NCBI RefSeq assembly: GCF_028476545.1
Contig: NW_026733224.1
Location: forward strand, 50,707 to 114,706
Direction of reading: 5' to 3'
Length of the DNA: 64,000 bases
Origin: Physella acuta
Lineage: Eukaryota; Mollusca; Gastropoda; Physidae
The translations under genes and the position numbers were made by a program. Each line of letters starts with the position of its first letter. Position 1 is the first letter of the stretch. Below, piece after piece: positions 55,526 through 64,000 of the stretch. The notes beneath the pieces are model-generated. The model was not told the origin of the DNA. It saw only the letters and a program-made list of their open reading frames with translations, and searched no databases.

Positions 55526-56335
55526 CAACAAGCGAAGTGATAGTGTAACTTGAACGGTCCATAGTGTAACTTGGCACTGTCACATTGAATGTTTGCATGG
55601 TCCATAGTGTAACTTGGCACTATCACATTGAATGGTCCATAGTGTACCTTGGCACTGTCACATTGAATGTTTGCATGGTCCATAGTGTAACTTGGCACTA
55701 TCACATTGAATGGTCCATAGTGTACCTTGGCACTGTCACATTGAATGTTTGCACGGTCCATAGTGTAACTTGACACTGTCACATTGAATGTTTGCATGGT
55801 CCATAGTGTAACTTGGCACTGTCACATTGAATGGTCCATAGTGTAACTTGGCATTGTCACATTGAATGTTTGCATGGTCCATAGTGTAACTTGGCACTAT
55901 CACATTGCATGGTCCATAGTGTAACTTGACACTGTCACATTGAATGTTTGCATGGTCCATAGTGTAACTTGGCACTATCACATTGCATGGTCCATAGTGT
56001 AACTTGGCATTGTCACATTGAATGTTTGCATGGTCCATAGTGTAACTTGGCACTATCACATTGAATGGTCCATAGTGTAACTTGGCACTGTCACATTGAA
56101 TGGTCCATAGTGTAACTTGACACTGTAACATTGAATGGTCCATAGTGTAACTTGACACTGTAACATTGAATGTTCGCATGGTCCATAGTGTAACTTGACA
56201 CTGTAACATTGAATGGTCCATAGTGTAACTTGACACTGTAACATTGAATGGTCCATAGTGTAACTTGACACTGTAACATTGAATGGTCCATAGTGTAACT
56301 TGACACTGTAACATTGAATGTTTGCATGGTCCATA
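55526..56335. repeat. Array of ATGGTCCATAGTGTAACTTGG units, 33-49 bp
   Basis: About 20 units of GGTCCATAGTGTAACTTGGC plus ACTGTCACATTGA alternate, with or without an extra GAATGTTTGC segment. Long minus-strand frames across it are repeat by-products. Confidence 0.95.
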
Positions 56336-57400
56336 TTTTGTTATAGTGGAATGAAAGTGTTCAAAGAATGAAATGTGTGAATATACCAAGGACAGAGTTT
56401 AAAGGTTGATGATTGTACAGGTAGAGGCTAGGTAGGACTGCTATGTTGTGTCATCAGTCTGATATTATTTGTGTACTCACTGCCCTCAGTGTATATTATG
56501 TCACCACTCACCAATGGTGTCATGTGTTTAACATACCCAGTACCCCCACCCACAGTATTTGCTTGTAATTCCAGCTGGTTGTCATGGCAACCATCTGTTT
56601 TGAGGCTGTGATAATTTATGTAACTCTCATTCTGCTAACCCACCTCATAAAGCCAGTCTTTGGTTGTGTTGACCTTACATATGTGTACGCTCAGATTGTG
56701 TTGACCGTACAAATATGTGTACGCTCAGATTGTGTTGACCTTACAAATATGTGTACGCTCAGATTGTGTTGACCGTATAAATATGTGTACGCTCAGATTG
56801 TGTTGACCGTACAAATATGTGTACGCTCAGATTGTGTTGACCGTACAAATATGTGTACGCTCAGATTGTGTTGACCGTACAAATATGTGTACGCTCAGAT
56901 TGTGTTGACCGTACAAATATGTGTACGCTCAGATTGTGTTGACCCTACAAATATGTGTACGCTCAGATTGTGTTGACCCTACAAATATGTGTACGCTCAG
57001 ATTGTGTTGACCGTACGCTCAGATGTTTGGAGTTAGCAGCCACCCTGAGGTGTTTCTCGTTTGGACCAGGTTCACTTTCATCTTGTCCTCTAGCTAGCAG
57101 ACAGCTGGTAGCCCTAGGACCTGGCTAGCAGACAGCTGGTAGCCCTAGGACCTGGCTAGCAGACAGCTGATAGCCCTAGGACCTGGCTAGTTGACAGCCA
57201 TATGATTGTGTCAGTTGTGTGTGATGTTTGTGTCAATCGTGTGTGATGATTGTGTCAGTGGTGTATTTGAATAAGACATGACAGTATCAGCTTTAAGTGT
57301 GGTGTTTTATTTGCCTGTAGGTTTCCTGTTGTAACACTTATCACTGAGTTCAAAGGTCAGACAATAAACTTTGATGTTTACTCTCCTCCATAGTGTTCTC
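56336..57400. repeat. Spacer with a 34-bp and a 33-bp array
   Basis: 56670-57020 has about ten copies of GTGTTGACCGTACAAATATG plus TGTACGCTCAGATT. 57085-57190 has three copies of GCTAGCAGACAGCTGGTAGC plus CCTAGGACCTG. The remainder is unique-looking without a supported gene. Confidence 0.8.
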
Positions 57401-57404
57401 ACAC

Positions 57405-57740
57405 CTGTGTTTACCACAACACAATCATGGCACCATATGTCACCCTCACACAATCATGGCACCATATGTCACCCTCACACAATCATGGCACCATATTTTA
57501 CCACAACACAATCATGGCACCCTATTTTACCACAACACAATCATGGCACCATATGTCACCCTCACACAATCATGGCACCCTATTTTACCACAACACAATC
57601 ATGGCACCATATGTCACCCTCACACAATCATGGCACCCTATTTTACCACAACACAATCATGGCACCCTATTTTACCACAACACAATCATGGCACCATATG
57701 TCACCCTCACACAATCATGGCACCGTGTTTCGCCATCACA
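57405..57740. repeat. Array of CACAATCATGGCACC units
   Basis: Alternating 27-30-bp units of ACAATCATGGCACCATATGT or CACCCTATTTTACCACAAC, about 12 copies. It is open in all three plus frames. Confidence 0.95.
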
Positions 57741-57841
57741 ATCATGCTGCCATCACACACTCATATATTCACACAATCAGCACTTATTTAGATAAATGCA
57801 CTTAATGTCAGCTTCTGGCCAATGTTCCGGATAAGAAAAAA

Positions 57842-58016
57842 CTAATTGGTCAGTAATTCTATCTCGTCCTTTAATTGGTCAGTAATTCTATCTCGTCCTT
57901 TAATTGGTCAGTAATTCTATCTCGTTCTTTAATTGGTCAGTAATTCTATCTCGTCCTTTAATTGGTCAGTAATTCTATCTCGTTCTTTAATTGGTCAGTA
58001 ATTCTATCTCGTCCAA
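57842..58016 (-). repeat. 30-bp array of the two-TM gene's coding end, 6 copies
   Basis: On the minus strand the last codons of the gene (GACGAGATAGAATTACTGAC, CAATTAA; residues DEIELLTN and stop) are repeated five more times downstream in 30-bp units. Each unit contains TAA and the overlapping polyadenylation variant ATTAAA. Confidence 0.9.
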
Positions 58017-60549
58017 GCAGCTGTATCTGTGTGTGGGTCGTATGCCGCCTTTATGACTTGCACGGTTCAATATCCGCCTTCCGTCTTTCTTGTACGTATG
58101 GTCAATGCTGTTGTCCAGCGGGAGGCCACTTGTCAGCAGACCCAGGCGCTCATAGCCCGTCTCGGCCATGTGGGGGAGTGTCGGACCACTGACCCCCAGC
58201 TGACCCAAACTTTCCTCCAGCGACTCGATGGAAGACTGGCCTGAGTCGGTGAGCTTGTGTTTGGTGGCACTCTGCCATTGGTTGATTTCTGCGACTGTCG
58301 TCAAGATGGTCGCGGCCCTAGGGGAAGCCGTGAGCGGCACGTATTTCTGGGACATGGTAGCGCATGCGCCGTTGGGCACTGGGCAACTTCCGGAAATGAG
58401 TTGAACGTCTGTGGTGACGTCATTCGCCTTTCTACACACGTCCCTTGTGTCTGTTGCTTGAGGCCTAGATGCCACTTTAGACTGAGGCCCTAAAGTTTGG
58501 CTTGCTTTAGGAGCTGCTAGCTCGCCCCTGACAGGCTGGGCTATGACGCCAGGAGGGGCGGGCAGACGTGTGTTGGGGGCGGGCAGAAGTGTGTTGGGGG
58601 CGGGCAGAAGTGTGTTGGGGGCGGGCAGAAGTGTGTTGGGGGCGGGCAGACGTGTGTTGGGGGCGGGCAGAAGTGTGTTGGGGGCGGGCAGACGTGTGTT
58701 GGGGGCGGGCAGACGTGTGTTGGGGGCGGGCAGAAGTGTGTTGGGGGCGGGCAGAAGTGTGTTGGGGGCGGGCAGAAGTGTGTTGGGGGCGGGCAGACGT
58801 GTGGTGGCCTGTGGCCTGACCCTCTTCGTGTTGTCGAATGTGACCCTCTTCAACACAACGTTGTTGTTGTCATTATCGTCCATGACGTCAGAATGGTGTG
58901 CGATGTGTTGAGACCTCGTGACCTTGTCCAGCACGAAAACATCCGGGGTCTCCAGCCAGGTCTGAAGAGCTGTTGGATTACCTGCCCTTGTCCCGATGTT
59001 CTCGGCAGGCTGATCCTCTGGCACCTACAAAAGTAGGCAATTTTAGGCAAATATTAAAACTTGGAAGAAACACATTTCTGTCTGGCAATTTTAGGCAAAT
59101 ATTAAAACTTGGAAGAAAGTTTCCTCTCTGACAATTTTAGGCAAATATTAAAATATGGAAGAAACACAGTTCTGTCTGACAATTTTAGGCACATATTAAA
59201 ACTTGGAAGAAACACAGTTCTGTCTGACAATTTTAGGCAAATATTAAAATATGGAAGAAACACATTCCTGTCTGGCAATTTTAGGCAAATATTAAAACTT
59301 GGAAGAAACACATTGCTGTCTGAAAATTTTAGGCAAATATTAAAACTTGGAAGAAACACATTTCTGTCTGACAATTTTAGGCAAATATTAAAACTTGGAA
59401 GAAACACATTTCTGTCTGACAATTTTAGGCAAATATTAAAACTTGGAAGAAACACATTTCTGTCTGACAATTTTAGGCAAATATTAAAACTTGGAAGAAA
59501 GTTTCCTCTCTGACAATTTTAGGCAAATATTAAAATATGGAAGAAACACAGTTCTGTCTGACAATTTTAGGCACATATTAAAACTTGGAGGAAACACAGT
59601 TCTGTCTGACAATTTTAGGCAAATATTAAAACTTGGAAGAAACACATTTCTGTCTGACAATTTTAGGCAAGTATCTCAATAAAAGTCATATAATTTTTTG
59701 ACATTTAAAAAATGTAGGTCAGAGGTTGGTAACAACAGATGTCACGTGTGTACAATTTTGACGTAATACAGAACTTCCGCCCAGGATAATTATAGACTAG
59801 ACAATTGTCTATGTGAACATCTACTTAGGGGGTGTCGGCCACGGATTATGTTTGAAAAACTGAATGACGTAATTGGTGGCCTACGGGCAACGAGGCAGTT
59901 GGAGCTAATTTAGTTGATTGAGGGGAGGGGGGTCTCACCATAGTTGGGAGGGGGGTCACACCGTAGTTCAGTGTTGGGGGTCTCAACAAAGTTGGGAGGG
60001 GGGGGGGTCTCCCCCAAGGTGATAGGTGGGGTTCTCACCAAAGTTGGGAGGGGGGTCTCACACTAGTTGGGAGGGGGGTCTCACACAAGTTGGGAGGGGG
60101 GTCTCACACAAGTTGGGAGGGGGGTCTCACACAAGTTGGGAGGGGGGTCTCACACAAGTTGGAAGGGGGTCTCACCAAAGTTGGGAGGGGGGTCTCACCA
60201 TTCTGTGCTCTGGTAACTTCCTCCTCTCCTTGACGTGTCGCATCAGTCTCAGTCCAGCAACCAGGCTACACGTGACCCCCAGCACCACGCCCCCTGACCC
60301 CAAGATCACGAAGTCTGTCACGTGATTCACGCTGCCATTCACGAGCAAGAACACCCCGCCACTCACAAGAAACATCCCTACCAGTGACGTCAGGGTAAAG
60401 GCCAGCCATGTATCTAAAGCTTCTCGGTCAGTTTTACCCGCGTTTGTTGCGTTGTGGGATTTAACTTGACCAGAAACATCTGCGCGGCACCTGTGCAACA
60501 GGGCGTCCTGCTCGTGGCGGGGTGTCTGGCAACGTTTGGCAGGTTTCAT
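57987..60549 (-). CDS. Unnamed two-transmembrane protein
   Basis: Two coding exons, minus strand: 60549-60199 (117 codons, donor ATG|GTGAGA) and 59024-57987 (345 codons and stop, acceptor TTTTGTAG|GTG). Both junctions are phase 0, giving about 462 aa. Residues 48-71 and 79-101 are hydrophobic and probably span the membrane, joined by a short loop (NGSVNHVTD) and followed by basic RHVKERRK. The N-terminal 45 residues are polar with CxxH-type clusters but no signal peptide. The long C-terminal tail is polar and has about 12 copies of a 7-residue LLPAPNT/RLPAPNT repeat (58555-58803). I do not recognise the family. The layout recalls small two-pass TMEM proteins, but I see no specific match. The first ATG giving this frame (60549) was chosen. 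A neighbour gene RAB40 converges on it from the left. Confidence 0.65.
59025..59670. repeat. 48-bp array abutting the two-TM gene's acceptor, about 13 copies
   Basis: Units read GGCAAATATTAAAACTTGGA, then AGAAACACATTTCTGTCTGACAATTTTA split by variants. The array begins within about 15 bp of the exon 2 acceptor (59025-59026), on the intron side. It is open on both strands. Confidence 0.95.
59671..59934. other. Unique part of the two-TM gene's intron
   Basis: A 260-bp stretch between the two arrays of this intron. No feature is recognised. Confidence 0.5.
59935..60200 (-). repeat. Array of the two-TM gene's donor, about 11 copies
   Basis: On the minus strand the intron opens GTGAGACCCCCCTCCCAACT. 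This 22-25-bp unit repeats about 11 times, so most copies keep a GTGAGA that resembles the true donor at 60198. Confidence 0.9.
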
Positions 60550-60599
60550 CCTGTGACCCCCAGACTGTCCATGGGGACAGTCCTGCACCCTCTAACCTT

Positions 60600-60874
60600 G
60601 ACCTAGTTCACAGCAGTTGACCTATCGACACGAGACCTGAAACTATAATAAAACAAACATTTATTTTAAAAACTTGAAAGTGTGAGCGGGTGAATGGTTT
60701 ATTGTATTATTATATTATTTTGTGAATGTTCAACTGGACATCGGCTACGGGGTTTCACTTCTGGCCAAGCAACTATAAGGCCGAGTGACCACTGCGGTCG
60801 TTCCTTTTTTTTTTTTTACCTGAGCCAGGATCTAAATCTGATCAGAGCGGGTCAGTTTTGTCAGGGCTTACAGT
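60600..60874. other. 5' region of the two-TM gene
   Basis: Sequence upstream of the chosen start. It should contain the 5' UTR or promoter, but no defined motif was found. Confidence 0.35.
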
Positions 60875-61375
60875 TGCAACAAGCTTTAAATAACCTGAAA
60901 ATAAGAAAATAAAACAAATATTTAAAATTTTTTTTATAGCAACAAGCTTTAAATAACCTGAAAATAAGAAAATAAAACAAATATTTAAAAAAACCTTTAT
61001 AGCAACAAGCTTTAAATAACCTGAAAATAAGAAAATAAAACAAATATTTAAAAAAAAAACCTTTATAGCAACAAGCTTTAAATAACCTGAAAATAAGAAA
61101 ATAAAACAAATATTAAAATTTTTTTTATAGCAACAAGCTTTAAATAACTTGAAAATAAGAAAATAAAACAAATATTTAAAAAAAAAACTTTATAGCAACA
61201 AGCTTTAAATAACCTGAAAATAAGAAAATAAAACAAATATTAAAAAAAACTTTATAACAACAAGCTTTAAATAACCTGAAAATAAGAAAATAAAACAAAT
61301 ATTTAAAAAACCTTTATAGCAACAAGCTTTAAATGGCCTGAAAATAAGAAAATAAAATTGCTTTAAATTAATCAA
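60875..61375. repeat. About 60-bp AT-rich array, 8 copies, with an inverted partner
   Basis: Units contain AGCAACAAGCTTTAAATAAC and CTGAAAATAAGAAAATAAAAC. A partial reversed copy follows at about 61455-61515 (CAGGGCATTTAAAAGCGTGT then TGCTATAAAG), so part of the array could fold back. Confidence 0.9.
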
Positions 61376-62092
61376 AGCTTTCGTTGCTAAAAATGTAAAA
61401 GATCATATGAGCGACCAAAGCTTTTATTAAAGAAAGCAAATTATTTTTATTTTCTTAATTTCAGGGCATTTAAAAGCGTGTTGCTATAAAGATTTTTTAT
61501 ATTTGTTTTATTTTTACTTTTTGGTGATTCCTAACTTATGATTAAAAACTTTAATATTACCTCCCCCCCCCCCCCCCCCCATAACCTTCACTAGATTGTA
61601 AATATTCTCATGAACCAGACTGTTGCTGATATCGAATATAGTAATCTATCGAGTGATTTAATTTTGATATCTCCATTTAGTTTCGAACCTGTTTAATTAA
61701 TTTTTAATGACTAATTAAACATCTAATTAAATTTTAAAATTAGATGTGCTCAATGTTTTTGTTGTTGTGACAGTACGCACAGGTACGGCGTACCAGCACC
61801 TTTTTCAATGTGGGGAGAAAACTCGTAATTTTCTTGTAACATTTGTTACTGTAAACTATAGTTTAATTGACCGTTGAAATGAAGATAAAGTCAAGTGCAT
61901 TAAAATTAAGGTTTTAACTTAATTTAAAGTTTATTTGACAGAAAATTAGTAACAATTAGTAGATCTAGATCTAAATATTAACAATGAAGTCGAGTGTAGT
62001 AATTAATCTATTATTAAGAAACGGGAAAATAACTTGCAGAATATTTACGACAAATATAGGATTCTAGGTTTTAGATCTAGGCCTAGTAAAGT
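61376..62092. other. AT-rich spacer
   Basis: It has a poly-C run at 61562-61580. GTACGCACAGGTACGGCGTACC near 61773-61794 is a short imperfect palindrome. No gene is recognised. Confidence 0.5.
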
Positions 62093-62100
62093 AAGACAAT

Positions 62101-62301
62101 CAGTAGCGTAGCCAGGATCGTCTCATGGGGGGGGGGGGGGGGTTGGTTCAATTTTTTACCCGGGGACAAACTTAATTTGCACTCCCCTTCAAACTTTCGA
62201 TTTACATCCCCCTTATACTTTATATATATACCGAGGGGTCTATGGGGGGGGGGGGGGGTTATGACCCCCCCCCCCCCTTAACCTGCCTGCCTACGCCACT
62301 G
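62101..62301. mobile_element. hAT-type MITE, diverged copy
   Basis: It begins CAGTAGCGTAGCCAGG and ends CTGCCTACGCCACTG, flanked by AAGACAAT (62093-62100) and AAGACGAT (62302-62309). It contains the family phrase CAAACTTTCGATTTACATCC and long G and C runs. Confidence 0.82.
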
Positions 62302-62309
62302 AAGACGAT

Positions 62310-62864
62310 TATATCTACAAAAGTAGCAAGAATGACTCGAACAGTTAAGTAGCAGCAACAATTAGCACATGCACTTAAAATAATTAGATTTACAAAATAT
62401 ACAAAATAAGTAGCAAAACAGTAATTAAAATGCAACTAAAACCATGCACATTTTAAACATCATGTATTTAAAATATGGCGCCAAATAAAATATGGTTTAC
62501 GCTACAATACTTCCGGTGGATTCCGGAACGGCTTGACAGACTACGCCGTGGTTATGTTTTTATTAACACGTTTTTCTTAACTCAGCTTCGCGTTTATTTG
62601 CTTGTTTGTGGGTTTGTTGTTAAAATTGACAACGAAAATTAGCCCACTTCTGATTGCTCTAGACATCTGAAATTTGGCATGCAAGCTATTTTCGCCTAAC
62701 AATTTCAGATGCAATCATAAAAACTAGCAATTAGAGACCTAAATTAGCTTAATTAAATTTCGCCCCAAGGACCATAAAATTGAGGACATGATTTCTAAAG
62801 ATACCGAAAAGACTGGAGGCCTATTGACACAGTTACTTCGGCCCCAATCGATGTGAGCGCGCTG
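62310..62864. other. Spacer upstream of the tRNA gene
   Basis: It includes AATATGGCGCC and CTTCCGG words near 62475-62525 that resemble promoter motifs, but no coding exon follows them convincingly. The segment 62640-62760 looks like part of an old dispersed repeat. Confidence 0.35.
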
Positions 62865-62936
62865 GCCGTGATCGTATAGTGGTTAGTACTTCGCGTTGTG
62901 GCCGCGACAACCCAGGTTCGAATCCTGGTCACGGCA
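62865..62936 (+). tRNA. tRNA-His: tRNA-His (anticodon GTG)
   Basis: A 72-nt cloverleaf with acceptor stem GCCGTGA/TCACGGC, a D-arm in GTATAGTGGTTAGTAC (A box), anticodon stem TCGCG/CGCGA with loop TTGTGGC (anticodon GTG), T-arm in CCAGGTTCGAATCCTGG (B box) and discriminator A. It is intronless. A TTTT run at 62962-62965 can end Pol III transcription. Confidence 0.97.
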
Positions 62937-62961
62937 TGTAGGCTTAATTAAATTACGCCCC

Positions 62962-62965
62962 TTTT
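62962..62965 (+). terminator. Pol III terminator of the tRNA-His gene
   Basis: The first run of four T residues, 26 bp after the tRNA end. Confidence 0.6.
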
Positions 62966-63222
62966 CTGTTTAAAGCGTATCGGTCGCTCAAGATTTTAAG
63001 TCATACTTAATCAAGTCATTAGATAAAGTAGAAAATAAATTATATAAAAAACTTTTTAAAATCCACGTTTTTCATGTGTAGCAACGGACTAAAAAGGAGA
63101 AAATAAAATACTTAAAAAAAACTTTTAAAAAAAAACACGTTTTTCTTGTGGACTAAAAAGTAGAAAATAAATTTTTCTTCCGACCCTAGGGGATCTACCA
63201 ATGACTGCTCGTAGATTTTGTT

Positions 63223-63312
63223 CATACATTTGATGACAAAAAACGTAGGTCGGGCAGATGGGTCGGGAAATTTGATGGTGAACGTACCCACGTTTTTTGT
63301 CATCAAATGTAT
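63223..63312. repeat. 90-bp hairpin
   Basis: ATACATTTGATGACAAAAAA, then CGTAGGT, pairs with ACCCACG and TTTTTTGTCATCAAATGTAT at the right end. This gives a stem of about 26 bp and a loop of about 35 bp. The short open frames across it have no recognised domain. Confidence 0.75.
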
Positions 63313-63423
63313 TTTTTTTACTTCTGTACAATAAACGACGCTATATCGTGAGATTACCTTTTTCTGGACCTAAGTTTCTACAGAAGGTTGTCAGTTTATT
63401 AAACCAGTCGACTTTTCCTCTCT

Positions 63424-63650
63424 CCTACATCGAACTAGATCTATCAGCTATGTGAGGGTTTGAACATCGAACTAGATCTATCAGCTATGTGAGGGTTTGA
63501 ACATCGAACTAGATCTATCAGCTATGTGAGGGGTTTGAACATCGAACTAGATCTATCAGCTGTGTGAGGGTTTGAACATCGAACTAGATCTATCAGCTAT
63601 GTGAGGGTTTGAACATCGAACTAGATCTATCAGCTATGTGAGGGTTTGTT
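63424..63650. repeat. 37-bp array, 6 copies
   Basis: Units read ACATCGAACTAGATCTATCA plus GCTATGTGAGGGTTTGA. One copy has an extra G and one has GCTGTG. Confidence 0.95.
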
Positions 63651-64000
63651 TCAGTTTTGGGGAAGATTTCCGGGAATTTCCTGTGGCGTTTTTTTCTTTC
63701 TTGCAAAATAAACGGATGCGCATTTTAAAAAGTAATTAATTCAAGTCTCAATAATCTTTCGCGAATATGTCAAGGAGATTTTAAACTAGTTGTTCTCGAA
63801 TATTCTTATAAAACACTACGGGGGATGGCAACTTGGGATATGGATATGATTTTTTATCAATTTCTTAATACTTAAACTTTTAAAAATATAATAGAATCTC
63901 GTAGATAAAAAAGAAAACGCACGCCAACGGAACGGCAAACAATATGTGTTTAATAGTGCGGAATATGGGTACTTTATAAATTCATAAAAGTTTTTTGAGA
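63651..64000. other. Right-hand edge
   Basis: AT-rich sequence to the window end, with no supported feature. Confidence 0.5.

Noticed and set aside
60550-60588. Upstream start for the two-TM gene at 60588
   Set aside because: The codon is GTG. The first in-frame ATG is at 60549.

Overview
The window is nuclear DNA from an invertebrate animal, most likely a gastropod mollusc and perhaps a heterobranch. That placement is an inference from the AT-rich spacers full of TCTAGATCTAGA-type words, the intron-rich genes and the transposon types; nothing here fixes the species. About a third of the 64 kb is tandem minisatellite by my rough addition, and most long open frames in the window are only stop-free repeats.

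Four spliced protein genes and one tRNA gene can be supported. (1) A PRPP synthetase-associated protein (PRPSAP), plus strand, nine coding exons from 18528 to 26945, 359 aa. (2) A PALB2 orthologue, minus strand, eight coding exons from 42124 down to 28744, about 2034 aa, with a 5055-bp exon built largely of in-frame repeats and a C-terminal WD40 domain spread over six small exons. It converges on PRPSAP with about 1.8 kb between the stop codons. (3) A RAB40 orthologue, plus strand, six exons from 51055 to 53417, 293 aa with a SOCS box. (4) An unnamed two-transmembrane protein, minus strand, two coding exons from 60549 down to 57987, about 462 aa, convergent with RAB40. A tRNA-His(GTG) gene lies at 62865-62936.

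Layout: 1-7510 is satellite (19-, 29- and 45-bp arrays, then TA repeats) with one hAT-type MITE. 7922-15106 is a hAT-type MITE split by a young Ty3/gypsy element of the Gmr1 type, in which integrase precedes reverse transcriptase. 15649-18046 holds a dispersed repeat and a 2-kb fold-back. 18528-27200 is PRPSAP, with a piggyBac-like insertion in its last intron. 28440-43530 is PALB2 and its likely promoter, which has NRF1-like sites and telomere-like repeats. 43574-50050 is transposon-rich, with a nested 2.1-kb hAT-like element. 51055-60600 holds RAB40 and the two-transmembrane gene with many arrays between them. 60875-64000 is repeats, a MITE and the tRNA.

The most striking pattern is that many minisatellites are copies of a gene boundary. 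Repeat units contain or abut the exon-intron junction next to them (PRPSAP exons 5, 6 and 9; PALB2 exon 5; the two-transmembrane gene's donor), or the end of the coding sequence with its stop codon and polyadenylation signal (PALB2, the two-transmembrane gene, weakly PRPSAP). One PALB2 exon sits between about 18 copies of its own 3' splice site and about 70 copies of its own 5' splice site. Because arrays cover so much of the window, chance overlap is a serious alternative and needs a permutation test.
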